Origin: Chionoecetes opilio
Taxonomy: Eukaryota; Arthropoda; Malacostraca; Decapoda; Majidae
Assembly (NCBI GenBank): GCA_016584305.1
Contig: JACEEZ010000391.1
Coordinates: 403,501 to 467,500, forward strand
DNA: 64,000 bases
Direction of reading: 5' to 3'
Numbering within the stretch: position 1 is the stretch's first letter; the number at the start of each line of letters is the position of its first letter. Of the stretch, positions 23,513 through 35,456 are shown one piece after another. Made by a program: the position numbers and the translations under genes. The notes below the pieces were generated by a model that searched no databases, was not told where the DNA came from, and saw only the letters and a program-made list of their open reading frames with translations.

Positions 23513-23785
23513 ATTTGGTTGTATTTTACAGCTTGCTACTCGTATGGTCCCATCTCCATATCTACAATTTCATTTCAACATCTTAGTGGTTAGTGTTGGC
23601 CGAAACCATCACCCCGGGAGGCGGGACACAAACCCCCGCTTAACACCCGGTACCCATTCACTGCTGGGTGGACAGGGGCTCGGGTTTTAAGGAGACCACC
23701 CATCTTTCTCCGCTCCGCCCGGGGATCGAACCCGGGACCTCTCTTGTGAACTGAGCGTGCTAACCACTACACTATGGAGTACCCG
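23513..23785 (-). repeat. tRNA-Val-like SINE, family D, copy 1
   Basis: The minus strand starts GGTACTCCATAGTGTAGTGG and has the B box GGTTCGATCCC. The body GGGTGGTCTCCTTAAAACCC follows. It aligns with 46386-46667. Confidence 0.82.
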
Positions 23786-23820
23786 TGTGTGTGTGGATGT
23801 GGTGTGTGTGTGTGGATGTG

Positions 23821-23850
<30 letters not shown>
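23786..23850. repeat. (GT)n microsatellite
   Basis: GT runs with interspersed gatgtg, directly beside the tRNA-like end of the family D SINE. Confidence 0.9.
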
Positions 23851-23851
<1 letters not shown>

Positions 23852-24102
23852 TTTGCCATAAAAGACTAGAAATTGTCTATTCCACACCATGAAAGGTGGT
23901 AAACAGGTCTAAGGTACTACCAACTCTCGCTTAGTGTCCGACCACACAACATCCCTTTGCTTTAAAGTCTGGTCCAAAAACTCATGATGTAAACAAAAGT
24001 CTTAAGAACATAATGTAGTGAAGAACATTTGTGTGTGTGTGTGTTGGGGGGGGGGGGGGGAGGGAATGTATGGGTGAAAGTATATAGGATGCACTGTCAT
24101 AA
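23851..24102. other. Short spacer
   Basis: No feature other than a 14-base or longer G run near 24046-24060. Confidence 0.4.
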
Positions 24103-25488
24103 CAGTAAAACCCTTATAACTCGGAATTTGATATAACTCAGCAAGGCAAAGACAAAGTTTTTTCACCTATGCCTATAGCGCGTGTAGGCAGTGAGCTCCA
24201 GGGGTGGGATGGTAGGCCCTGGAGGCTCACTCGAGGGCTGTGATAGTTGGCCCTCGCCCCTGGTGGCGCAGGCAGGATTGTTATAGTGACGCCTGTGATT
24301 AGAGGCTCATGCCCCCCCCCCCCCCCCCCCCCCGTGTCCTCCCATGCACTCACAGTCGAAGGTAGAGTTAATGGACAGGGCATGTGGGTGTTCTTAGGCC
24401 ACTCGACGGTGCAGAAAGATTTCAAGTGGATTTATGGGTCTCACTCGGGTCTTCGAGAACGCCACCCGGTGACGCTAACCACTCTGCTACCGCCTCCCCA
24501 AAGCTGCATCTCATGGTTTTCACTCGGCATATGCCCTCACAACCTCTTGTGTGAACATGTAAACAGAAAGTCGGCAAAAAATAATTTATCTCGGCATATT
24601 GATGTTATAACTGCATCTCTTTGCTTACACTCGGCATATACCTCGGTCGCATAAAGTCGTGTTTTTGTCCTTTTGATCTTTTCCTGCAGGCTCAGGCTCT
24701 TCAATTTCATTCCCTTCCTGCTGGAGACACCCTTGCGTGATGGAGCTGACATCTTGAAATACAGTATACTGTATGATGTAATCCCAAAACACGTAAAATA
24801 GGTGGCAAAGTAAAGCAAAGGTCGGGAAGCAGCATATAGGCTGTCAGCTGAGCCGTGTTTATGTCGTCCAAGCACCGTCTTTGATACGAATTCCGTTTTT
24901 TGTCGAAATTGAAAAAGGATTGGTCTCTGCTTCAAAAACACAAGCTTGGTAGGAGCTAAAATAATAATCAATGCAAAACATTGCAAACAATATCACAAAG
25001 TAGTATAAGACACATTTCAGCAAGTGTTATTGGATTGGGATTCGTAATCCAAGGCGGTGCTTGGACGACAAAAACACGGCTCAGCCTACGCGCTGGTACC
25101 CGACCTTTGCTTTAATTTGCCACCTATTTTATGTGTTTTGGGATTACATCATACAGTACTGTATATCAAGATGGCAGCTCCATCACGCAAGGGTGTCTCC
25201 AGCAGGAAGGGAATGAAATTGAAGAGCCTGAGCCTGCAGTTAAAGGTGAAAGTGCTGGCAAGGATGGATGCAGGTGCGTCCATGCGTGCTATTTGTGCTG
25301 AGTTTGATATCAAATCCAGCACATTCTACCCGTTCACTGGTAAGTGTAGTTTTTATGCTTTTACAGTACTGTATTTACTTCTTTTTTATTTTATTTTTTT
25401 ACCCATATCAGAGGAGGACATTGCATAACTCGGCAAGGGCCAGAGCCCCTATCGTGCCGAGTTATAAGGCTTTTACTGTATACTGTTG
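24103..25488 (+). mobile_element. Tigger/pogo-like derivative, copy T2
   Basis: Left end CAGTAAAACCCTTATAACTC, right end the inverse (GGCTTTTACTG followed by TA). The plus strand at about 25171-25345 encodes MAAPSRKGVSSRKGMKLKSL and SLQLKVKVLARMDAGASMRA, then ICAEFDIKSSTF. This is the pogo/CENP-B helix-turn-helix. An inverted partial copy of the same region lies at about 24690-24870. No DDE catalytic domain is present. The SINE passenger at 24168-24499 sits at the same internal site as in T1. Confidence 0.8.
24168..24499 (-). repeat. tRNA-derived SINE, family A, copy 3
   Basis: Matches the 633-952 and 9971-10305 copies. The head GGGGAGGCGGTAGCAGAGTG is at the high-coordinate end, and a long C run replaces the ccccctgtgtcc block. 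It is shared with T1 as a passenger. Confidence 0.82.
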
Positions 25489-25493
25489 TGAAG

Positions 25494-26099
25494 GTGACTG
25501 CATGGTGATACTATTGTGAGGGCTATGCGTTTATAAATTGTTAAGACTCCACACTTCTGATTTGCTTGTGGATGTGAGTGGGAGCGAGGCGTAGTTCTGA
25601 TTGGCTTTCAAGCAAGAGGCAGGGGGGGAAGAAAGCCGAGAGACACCACGTGCCTGGTCCTGCTGCCCTGCACCTTTTATACCTGCTCAGAGATTCTGTC
25701 TAGCCTGCTAGGGCTGACACCGAGATATTGCTGTGTTGTGCCATGCTAGGTTTGCTGGACTACTGTGAGGTGGCACTGACAAGTGAAGTAGCGACCTAGG
25801 GACAGTGACGCTCCGGCTACCCGTTTGTTGTAGCACGTGTTTGGGACTTGGGGCTCAGTAATGGGTACCTAAACCGTTAATTTGTCAATATTAGACCGTA
25901 TGTGGCTCTCCAGGGTTTGAATTGTGTATGGCAGACAAGCCCTCGTGGCAAAGCCTCTGCACCCTTTACTCACAGACCCTTGTGTGGAGGAGACACAACC
26001 TCATCTCTACAATTTAGAGTGTGGAGTCTCGCGTCTTCTACAAGCATCGCCCTGCTCCCTCCTTAACAATAGTATCTTCTCACAACCGCCTTAACAACA
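25494..26099 (+). mobile_element. Solo LTR
   Basis: It begins TGTTGTGAAGG and ends CCTTAACAACA, giving TG...CA with inverted ends. It is flanked by the exact 4-bp duplication ATAC (25490-25493 and 26100-26103). A TTTTATA box near 25675 may be its promoter. There is no internal region, so it is best read as an LTR left by recombination. Strand is a guess from the TATA-like box. Confidence 0.7.
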
Positions 26100-26103
26100 A
26101 TAC

Positions 26104-27417
26104 TCTATAAGGTTAAAATTCATTCAACTACTCTTTAAGTAGTAAAAATATGCATTGGTCTTGCTTCTTATGTCTGAACACTCGGGGTTGGTTAGGCTAC
26201 CATATAAGGCCTATTCATTAATTTGTGCTTTCTAGTTTATGATCTATCAGTTTGCCCATTACTGTATTTTCATTGAAAACATTGCAAATAAAAACTACAG
26301 CCTTCGAAAATTTCCTTAAGACACCTATTTTTCTCAAACAGTTATGTGTTGCGAATAGTCATTTTATTTTATTACCAAAGGCACAGTATTATGATTTTCA
26401 TTGATATGATTTCTATTATCATGGTAGATGATAGACGTGGTAGATGTGGACCCGTTTCCTCTACTTGAGCCAATGAAGAATATAAAATCTTTAAGCCTCA
26501 TAGGATGAAGCTGTGAAGTTGAATTATTAATCTGAACAGTATTTTTGATGATACAGACTATCTAAGTTCCCCAAAATAATATTTGTGCACACAAAATATA
26601 TTGGCTCCATGTTGCGTGCGACGTCACAGGCTCGGCTGCTGCTACAGACACCACCCTCGGGATCCCTTATCAGGCTGTCACCACTACTATAACAGCAGCA
26701 TACTGAATTATTTGTTTGCTTAGAGCACCCCTTCCATTATATGATGGCCGTTACACCTCCCTCACTGTACTTTTAATAAAGGTTTAAGCTGCAGTTTACA
26801 AGGAAGAAGTGTATAGTGTAGACAGGGGCAAAGAGTGTATAAGCAGAGGCAAGTGGAGACTCCTGTCATCACAGCTCTGTATAAAGAGCTCCAAAGACCC
26901 AACATTGAAATATATAGACACATAGATAATCTCATAGAAGAAGAGACAGACTGAGACATGAAGAGAGGTAAATAGGTATGGCTTCCTTCCCTCACATCAA
27001 CACTGCGTCCACCTGTCCTCGCCCTCACACCTGCCTCCAGCCTCCAAGATTCTAAGATTACTACTTGGGTTTATTTACAACTGCTGCAAACTGTGTGTGA
27101 TACTGTAAAGATCTTACTTGTATATATGGTGATGATGGTGGTTTGGGGGGGGGGGGGTGTCAGTGGACCGTGGTGGTGATGATCCTGGTGGTGGAGGATG
27201 GTGTGAGGATAGTGGTGGTGGTGGAGGGTGGGTGATGTGGGGGTGTATGATGACAGACACCCACCACCGCTTCATAATTTGAAGAATATATTTAAAAACT
27301 TTAGAAAGGCAGGAAGTCAAAACTATAGGATGGTAATTTGAAGGATTAGAATGGTCACTCTTCTTAGGAACAGGTTGAATGTGAACAAACTTCCATCAAG
27401 AAGGAAAGGTGGATGTA
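26104..27417. other. Intergenic sequence with GT-rich low complexity
   Basis: No gene recognised. From 27120 to 27245 it is a purine/GT-rich low-complexity block (gtggtgatgatggtgg type) with a G run. Confidence 0.4.
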
Positions 27418-28870
27418 CAGTAAACCTTCTCTAATTTGAACTAATTGGGGGGAGACCTGGGTCGAATTAGCCAAAAGTCCTCTAGCACCTCCACGCAATA
27501 ATGCTGCGCACATCGCCAGACAATTCGTACAATGTGCGGACAATTCGGACTTCAGTTCGGATTATGGGAAGTTGCTGAAAAAGTTGAACTGGGCCTGAAA
27601 CAGGTCGAATTATTCAAATTTCTAATTACAGTAAACCCTCCCCAATTCAAACTTTGGATAATTCGACCTGTTTTCAGGCCCAGTTCAAATTTTTCAACAA
27701 CTTTCCATAAACCGAACCGAAGTTCGCACATTGTTCTAATTGTCGGAGTTTTCTGCAGCATCTTCCACTTCCTCTGCGTCATCCACTCCGTCAGCCAGAC
27801 TCCACATCGCCTCCAACACATTCAGCATCTCAAGCACTGAAGACCTTACCTTACATATCCCAAGTGACACCACTGTTGCGTTCAGTTCCCCCCCCCCCCC
27901 CCCTCGCACTCTCCCTACTGAACAATACTGAACGCTTCACAATCCATATTGCTACCAAGATAGCAGCTGCAGAAATTTATTTCTGTGGCTATTCTTATTG
28001 TTGCAGAATAACTTGTTGACCCTGTATTCATAGGTGGGCGCGATAAAGAAAAAATTTATCACGATAACCGATAAATCGATAATGATAACCTTATCGGTGA
28101 TAACCGATAATCGATAACTGGCGATAAATTTATCGCCCGATAAGGCGATAATCGATAAATCGATAAATCCAAAATTCCGATACTAGCGATAACGATATTG
28201 ATATTTTAAATAAAAAATAGGATCAGTTTAGAATAGGGCGTAAATGTTCAAAACGTTAATAAACGGATATTAAAGGATAGCACCGAATAGTACATACATT
28301 CATATACACGTGCACAAAAAATTAGAACGGAAGAAGCACGGGAACATAGGGGAAAAAATCATCAAAGAACGCGTAAAACCGGGAGCGCGCAGGAGCAACA
28401 CCTCCCCGTCCGACAGCTGGTGAGAGACTGAAGCTGAGCGAACGTTTTGAGAAGACATCAAGACGGTTAGCTGGGTTTAGACCGTTGTTCGGTTCCCAGC
28501 TCGGACCTACCTATTTCTGCCTCCAAGGCACGCGTGGCTCGCCCCTGTGCTAAACTGGAACCAAAAAATAAAATTATCGATTTATCGCTAGTTTGGAACC
28601 AAAAGAATCGGCGATACCGATGAATCGATAACGCGTGAATTTTTTTTATCGGATAACCGATAACCCGATATCGTTATCGCGATAACGCCCACCTATGCCT
28701 GTATTTGATGCAGCAGAATTTATAGCAGCAGGAAATGAAATATTATGGAGGCAAGAAGAGGAGGCTTTCTTTGCCCTTTGTTTACATACCCTTATTGTGG
28801 CGCGAGCTAGCAACTCATGGAAAATCAAATTATTAGCACCACCTTAGTTCCTCTCACTTAGCTGAGGTGT
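27418..28870. mobile_element. Tigger-like element, family E0, copy A
   Basis: It begins CAGTAAACCTTCTCTAATTT after TA. A second inward terminus (CAGTAAACCCTCCCCAATTC) lies at about 27630. The 27540-27740 block is an imperfect palindrome. Downstream sequence (ctgcagcatcttccacttcc, gctaccaagatagcagctgc, cttattgtggcgcgagctag) is shared with copy B, split between 44508-44720 and 52192-52520. No catalytic motif is readable. The right end is not clear. It serves as the empty-site reference for the nested insertion in copy B. Confidence 0.65.
28029..28697. mobile_element. hAT-type MITE rich in CGATAA repeats
   Basis: Perfect 8-bp duplication CCTGTATT (28021-28028 and 28698-28705). The inverted ends are CATAGGTGGGCGCGATAA and TATCGCGATAACGCCCACCTATG, the latter split as read on the plus strand. 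Both flanks inside are packed with ATCGATAA/TTATCG motifs. There is no coding. The 8-bp duplication and end sequence place it with hAT elements. Confidence 0.9.
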
Positions 28871-29335
28871 AATGCCAGAAGCACCTCCGCTTAGGTGGGT
28901 CCCGTGGCGTCACCAGAGAGATAGGACAGATTACGGAATTAAGATTTGGAGGAACAGAGAACAGTTTAACAGAGTAAGATGACTAGTGTTCACCGGGGGC
29001 AAGATCCAGCAAAAAAACTCAAGTTAAGCGGTGTAAGTATGGCGTAGGTGCTACTACAGCTCTGCCCACGCCACCCTCTGCGCCGAGGCTGCTGGGGGAA
29101 TCCACAAAGGTGGATTTACGCCACAGCGCAGCAGGAGTATCTCGGTGTATCTCAACAGAGACAGTTGATTGGTGGGCAAGTACAATGACGTCATCCTCGC
29201 TAATAGCGAATCACAGCAGAGATTTATATTCTCTACTCAGATCTATCAGCCAATCACAAGGCAGCAACATGATAAATTGTGTTTACAAACATTTCCTCTG
29301 TCTTGACACGTGTTGATGTGCCCTGTATATAGCGA
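28871..29335. other. Intergenic sequence, nothing recognised
   Basis: Mixed-composition sequence without readable genes or repeat ends. Confidence 0.35.
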
Positions 29336-29508
29336 TGAGGGGCAGGCTCCCTGATTGACCAGAAATATATAATTCATGGGCAATAAGGGGCACACATCTT
29401 GATTAACCTAACAATTCAGGGACAATAAGGGGCAGGCATCATGGTTGACCATAATCATATAATTTAGGGGCAATAAGGGGCCGTATCATTCATGGGTAAT
29501 GAGAATGG
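29336..29508. repeat. Short tandem array, about 57-bp period
   Basis: Three to four degenerate units carry aattcatgggcaataagggg-like cores and a ttgacca spacer. Confidence 0.7.
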
Positions 29509-29513
29509 TACAG

Positions 29514-30855
29514 TAAACCATTCATGCTCGCAGGTTTCAGGCTCGCGGATTTGATTTCTCATGGTTTTTCAACCCTTGAGATAAATAATAATAAATGAAA
29601 TATAATTTAAAAATACGAAAAATAAGGAGTTTGAATGGCGCGGGCAAACATGCTTGTGCATACAGCCGCGAGAGGGCCGCCACTCTGCCAGTTTCCGCCA
29701 GTAGTCTAGGGGGGAGATCCACTAAGCCCTTACCACCTGCTTGGAGGTGGTAACTCGCATCCACAGCACGGGTAGGAGGTAGATTTGGTGGTAAACCTGC
29801 ACGCTCGCTCACGACTGCTCGGGACTGATATTAAGAGAGGTAGTAAGTCTCCAGGCTCGCTCATTACTGCTTGGTATGCTATGAAATATAATTTTTCTAG
29901 GTGAATGTAGACATATAATCGCATCTTAATGGCCATTATTCATATACGTATATGAGTAAAGAGAGGAAAATACAAGCAAGGCGTCTCATCCACGTCTGGC
30001 AGCCCAGACAGCGGCAGGCGGCAGCAACATCATGATAGCAGAGACAAACACCAAGGAGATCTCCTTCTTGATGTTGTTTGTAGGTCTGCGAGGGCCCCTT
30101 GAGGAACCCCATGATCCCTGGTCATATCCTATGATGCTATCACATGCGTGGTAGCTGACCTGTCTTCTTCAGGAAGGCAGAGGTGAGGCGGATGACGGCG
30201 TGTTGTCCTTGAGAGGTAGGGAGGCAGGGTGGCCTGCCGCCGCCAGCAGGATGGGCAGAGTTTTATGGTCTATTACTTGTTATTATACATCGTAGTGATT
30301 ATGGTGAGCTGTTATATACATGTTATATACACGTGTCATTATTTAGGTCAGTGTAGCACCACCGCATGTCACCTTAAATAATGGTGATTTAAAGGTGTTC
30401 AGGGCTGCCAGTGACGGGGTAATATTCCTGCTGCGGCCACCCACTAACACAAATATTCACTATTCAAACTCACATACACACCTTCTACCACTAAATCACT
30501 AGCAACACAGGCTCCTTCATTATATATGTCTGGCATATTTTCCCCTTTTAGCATTAAATCAATCAATCAATCATTATATATCTTACTATATGATACATTA
30601 AAACTCCTTAAAACCCAAGCATTCCTAAATAAAACAAGAAAAATTATATTGAGATGGGAGCAGTGAGAGGAGGCAGTTTGGCATGCCATTCTTGCCCGCA
30701 AATATCGTCTCGTTGGCTTGTGATTGGTCGAGAAGTTTTAAAAACAGTTTGTCATTGGCTGGTGACTGATGACGCCTTAGCCAGTCAGGGCCTTCCTACC
30801 CGTTTACTACCTACCGAGGGAGGCTTGCTGGATACAATAGTAAGAGCAGGTACAA
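29514..30855. mobile_element. Probable CAGTAAACC-ended element, right end not found
   Basis: It begins CAGTAAACCATTCATGCTCG after TA. Its section 30283-30640 (tatttaggtcagtgtagcac and ccactaaatcactagcaaca) is repeated at 53073-53360 inside another TIR element. This shows a shared mobile origin. No protein is recognisable. Confidence 0.5.
30528..30571 (-). mobile_element. 44-bp insertion ending in an RTE-type tail
   Basis: Flanked by the exact 10-bp duplication CATTATATAT (30518-30527 and 30572-30581). The inserted bases end in atcaatcaatcaat, the tail of the RTE LINE family here. The related sequence at 53073-53360 lacks it. It is read as a severely truncated LINE-mediated insertion. Confidence 0.7.
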
Positions 30856-32371
30856 TAGGGTCCCGCATAAAATGTGTTCGCATAGAGCGTTTCCCCTATA
30901 GAACGAACTACCTAAAATATTAGAATAAAATAAAAATAAATGTTTTTTTTTTTAAATAAATAAAATTCCAAAATTTTCGTTAGGAACGAATGTGATCATA
31001 TATAGAACGATTCCACCATCAAAGTAGGGCAAATCCGAGGTGTTCTCATATAGAGCGCCGAAATATCGTACAGAACGAAGGTTGTGTGTCCCTGGCATGG
31101 GGTGAGGTGGGGAACGGCGGTAGCGACCGCGCAGTTCTCGTCCATACTACCAAAAAAAACATTCATGTGAAGGATATATGTTGTGATCCATTCATGATAT
31201 CGTCCGTTATCGTAATTTATTGATGGCTTTCATTCGACGATATACTTTCGTTGTTGTGGGTTTGTTTACAAGTTATCAGCTGTGAGCGTGTGAGCTCCGA
31301 CCGATGTGACGATGAATGACCTCCAAGATGCCTTGGAACCCCTCGCACCCGGCACATACCGTATTTTACGGCTTATAAGACGCTGCATCTTGGAAGACGC
31401 ACCCTGATTTTGGAAAGAAATTTTTAAGAAAAAGAAAAAGAGAAAAACTTGTCCGATTTACATTCATTGTCACACAAGAACACACTCACTATTCATTATC
31501 TTCATTCAGCACTGCTCATCAGCCATTTTTATTTTCTAGCTTGTCATGCAATAGTATAAATAAATCGTTATGTTGGCTGGCTGTACATGTGCACGCAAGT
31601 CGGACGGCGGGAGTGAAAACAAACCCGACCACCGCGGTGCGCAGCTGCGTGCCTGCCTGATGTGCCGATCAGCTGAGTCTGGCTTTGTTGTCCTGTGTGT
31701 AAACACTTCTCACGCCCTCCCGTGCCTCACTATGTTGCCTGCCTCCTGTGCCTCACCACGTATTGTTTGAATTTTCCTGTAAGTGTAGTTTTTTTGGTGG
31801 CTGCATGTACATATGTATACACATTTTCATCTAATGTAACAAAGTTCCTTATACACACAATGGCTATTGGCGCCAATCTGCCAGGGCGAAAAGGCTCCCG
31901 CCAGTACCGTGTAAACATCACAGGGTGAGGAGAGATTGGTAGTTGATTTGAATGTCTTATGGTATTCTAAATACTCTTAACAGGTAAGTACTGAGGTTAC
32001 ATCATATAAGAGGCTGAATTGAATAGCTACCTAAGCTAACCTCCTACAACATTCATTTTGGAAGACGCATGAGTGTTTTTCAGGGTATTTTTGGGAGGAA
32101 AAAAGTGCGTCTTATAAGTCGTAAAAATACGGTAATCCCTATTAGATTTAAGGTAAGCAACACTATGCCTATTTCATCATTTCTATGCACAACTTATCAT
32201 TTATACATTTTTTGACATGCATGGGTGTGAATGAGTATAAATGTACGGGTATGCACGGGAGGACCGATCGACCAATATTAATTTTCCCACAGGTTATGTG
32301 TTTCACATAGAGCGAATTTAAATAGAACGACCTCGTTTATCGACCAATTTCTCGTTTTATGTGGGACCCTA
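30856..32371. mobile_element. TA-target TIR element (TAGGGTCCC ends)
   Basis: Inverted ends TAGGGTCCCGCATAAAA and TTTTATGTGGGACCCTA. The terminal TA is the likely target. Subterminal blocks repeat catagagcg / atagaacga motifs. It contains a second element at 31357-32134. No transposase. Confidence 0.75.
31357..32134 (+). mobile_element. TACCGTATTTT-ended MITE, copy 1
   Basis: Starts TACCGTATTTTACGGCTTAT and ends with the inverse (ataagtcgtaaaaatacggta). The subterminal part reads aagacgc at both ends. An inverted sister copy lies at 32484-33281. Internal sequence (gcatgtacatatgtatacac and cctcactatgttgcctgcct) resembles part of the element at 10468-11327. Confidence 0.8.
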
Positions 32372-32483
32372 GTGTAGTATATAGGTGGTGGGAGAGCGGG
32401 TGGTAGCTGGAGATACCACCTCCGTTACTGGGTCCGGACCCTGGTCCAAACACTAGCCTGTGTTTACCCGCTTGCGTGCAACG

Positions 32484-33281
32484 TACCGTATTTTACGGCT
32501 TATAAGATGCACTTTTCCCCCCCAAAAATACCCTGAAAAATACTCATGCGTCTTCCAAGACGAATGTTGTAGGAAGTTAGCTTATGTAGCTATTCAATTC
32601 AGCCTCTTATATGATGTAACCTCAGTACTTATCTGTTACAAGTATTTCAAATACCATAAGACATTCAAATCAACTAATCTGTCTTCACGCTGTGCTATTT
32701 ACTGCGGTACTTGCGGGAGCCAAGGCAGATTGGCGCCAAAAGCCATTCCGTGTATAAGGAACTTTGTTTGTTACATTAGATGAAAGTTTGTATACTTATG
32801 TACATGCAGCCATCACAATACTACACGCATACAGTAAAATTAAAACAATACGTGGTGAGGCACAGGAGGCAGGCAACGTAGTGAGGCACGGGAGGACGAG
32901 AGGTGTTTACACTCAGGACGACGAAGTCACTAAGCCAGACTCAGCTGATAGGCACGCCAGGCAGGCACGGAGCTGCACACCGCCGCAGTCGGGTTTGTTT
33001 TCACTCCCGCGGCCGCCGTCCGACCTGCGTGTAGCCTACATGTTCAGCCAGCCAACATAACGATTTACTTATACTATCGCATACAAGCTAGAAAATTAAA
33101 ATGGCTGATGAGCAGTGCTGAATGAAGATAATGAATAGTGAGTGTGTTCTTGTGTGCAAATAACTGTATATTGGACAACAGTTTTGGTGGTCTGTTTTTT
33201 TTTTTTCTTCTTAGAAATTTCTTTCCAAAATCAGGGTGCGTCTTCCAAGATGCAGCGTCTTATAAGCCGTATAATACGGTA
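32484..33281 (-). mobile_element. TACCGTATTTT-ended MITE, copy 2 (inverted)
   Basis: Same ends and body as copy 1 but in the opposite orientation. The two form an interrupted palindrome of almost 2 kb. It ends 15 bp before the LTR retrotransposon. Confidence 0.8.
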
Positions 33282-33292
33282 TTTGTTTTGGG

Positions 33293-33296
33293 GTAT
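33293..33296. repeat. Target-site duplication of the LTR element
   Basis: GTAT, repeated at 38430-38433 after the second LTR. Confidence 0.75.
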
Positions 33297-34964
33297 TGTA
33301 ATGCCCATTATTCGGGAGATGATAGTATGAGAATTATTATTATAAATTCCCGAGCTATGTCTTGTCAGTAGGTAATTTTTTTCTCTATGTCTCACGGGTG
33401 ACTCATCGCCCTGCTATCATTACCACCATTTTGTTATCTTCTATCCTTCTTCCGCCATTTTTTCTTCCTTCTTTCACACCCTCTCTCTCCTCACATGCCG
33501 TATGCGAGTCCAAATTCGTGGGATAATTATTCTGCGAATCAGTGATAACTAATGATGTCAGTTCTTTTTATCTTTTGCCAGCCATCTGGTCAGACCAAGG
33601 AACTCTCCCAGAGTCTTAACGTCCTTTCAAAATAATCCCTATCGTTATCGGTTATGGTCATATATGGGCGTTGTAGTAAGGATCCCCGCTAAAATTAAAG
33701 CCCACCAAAAATCTAAGCAAGTCTTCATACCAACTTCACTCTGAAATAGGTGTTCGGATTGTCGACATTACATATAAAACCATCCTTCTTGAATATCAGG
33801 TTAAAATATTAAATTCTTCTACATCAAAGTAACTGGTTGGTATTAGGGACAGTCTTTCTGAGGTACGCGAGTTTTCATTACTAAATAGTTATTTCGGGAT
33901 TATAAGTTTTTCATCTGAAGTCACGGTGAGAACTTTCCAAACAAGTTCCATTTTGGTGCGGGAAAGCCCACGAGGCCCCAACGAGTCATTCGTCTCTTCG
34001 CGTCGTTGCAGGTAAGACCTTCGTACCCTAACTCCTGTGTTCTTTCTCCCTTAGTATATTATATCTATATATTTCTATATAAATATATAGGTACAGTTCA
34101 GTGTCACTAAGGCATAGATGTTCCGCCCATCCTTATAAGTGTTATTAACGAGGGATTCGTCTCTTCGCGTCGTTGCAGGCTGTCCGTGTCTCCTTCAGAA
34201 AGCAACATGGTCTTACTGTAACACACACACAACACTTTCTCGCCATATTCTTTCTCTACTAGATACCTATCTTCCAGGTGTGATTTATAATATTAAGTAT
34301 TATGTTACTAGTGTAGGGCAATGCACTGAATAGAAATTCTAGTGAAGGAGGTTTTATGCTCAGAAGAGCTTTATCTCATCACTAAGGGAGATTCCTAGGT
34401 CAGAGCGTGAAGTCGCATTTCTTATGTCAGAGTAGAGTTTTCTCGATATGTGTAACCCTGATATGCTGAAGATGATCTCAAGTGAGAGACTTACCATGTT
34501 TACAAAATAAATAGGATTTCATTTACAAATATAGTTCTTGTGTTATTATGAAAACCCAGGTGATTATTCTGAGTTAGGAAAATAATTCCCCACACTTCCA
34601 AAAAGAGTTCCGCCTTTACTAGGTATAATCCCTAGTACCGACCACGACTACCAAGATCAATCTAGTATTAATATTAATCTAACGTGCCCCGGGAGTAATC
34701 ATAGCGAAATACTCGTCAGGGCTGGTGGCAGCTAATCCCTAACCTAAAACTTATTATCCCTCCCCTTAAGTATACCCCCTTGTTCAGTACTCTCCGTAGT
34801 GAGAAGTGGTCACACTACAATCAGATAGTGAAGTCAGAAGACTAAGTTTAAATCCTCCCGTCAAGTTGTAATCATTTATCAAATCATCCCCAAATAATAT
34901 CATTCAAGTAACGTTGACGAGTTATAATACCCCAGACCAGTTACCCCAAATTTCCATCAACACA
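33297..34964 (+). mobile_element. 5' LTR of the RPL23-carrying retrotransposon
   Basis: A 1668-bp direct repeat of 36762-38429, starting TGTAATGCCC and ending CATCAACACA. The two LTRs align end to end with about fifteen or more one-base indels and almost no substitutions. A TATA-rich segment (tatatctatatatttctata) lies near 34061. Strand is set by the primer-binding-like sequence that follows. Confidence 0.93.
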
Positions 34965-34982
34965 CTGGTGACTAAAGCGGTG
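34965..34982 (+). promoter_or_regulatory. Candidate primer-binding site
   Basis: CTGGTGACTAAAGCGGTG directly follows the 5' LTR. It has the TGG expected to pair with a tRNA CCA end. The tRNA is not identified. Confidence 0.6.
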
Positions 34983-35133
34983 GTATATTATTTCCTAAAA
35001 ATAACAGCAACAGAAGCGCACCTGGGAAAATAAATAACAAGATAGTCAAATTTCAGTAAATTTTCATATAGTAATCGATCTTTATAGTAGGCTTATAAGA
35101 TCTCTCCCCTATAAACCAAACACCAATACATAC

Positions 35134-35436
35134 ATGAACCATGACCATGTGAGCGTGAGCGGTAAGAAGCAAGCCGTAGCCGCCGCATCTAGCCGTCAAC
35201 TCCGCCAGCCGGGACAGCGAGCCAGCCGCCCCGCCTAGCCGGGACAGCCAGCAACATACCGCGCGTCTCAGACTGCCGCGCCCTTGAAGACCGCCGCGCC
35301 CTTAGAGCATACCGCGCGCCTCGATGCCAGGCTCGCCTCAGCTAGCAGCCACGTTCAACGCTACCGCCGCCCGCTCGCCCCATCGATGCAGCGCTTCACC
35401 GCCGTAGCAGCCGTTCCTAGCCACTACAGACGCCAC
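35134..35436 (+). pseudogene. GC-rich degenerate leader ORF of the LTR element
   Basis: An ATG at 35134 opens a frame rich in Ala, Arg, Pro, Ser and Gln, ending at TAG (35236). It continues open in frame to another TAG near 35434. Composition is strikingly more GC-rich than the LTRs. It could be a gag remnant or a captured host UTR. Neither can be shown from sequence alone. Confidence 0.4.
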
Positions 35437-35456
35437 ATCTAGCTGCAACCACCACC

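Noticed and set aside
26762..27028. Small secreted or membrane-like protein on the minus strand
   Set aside because: Leu/Cys-rich translation of low-complexity DNA with no similarity, no splice context and no conserved start.
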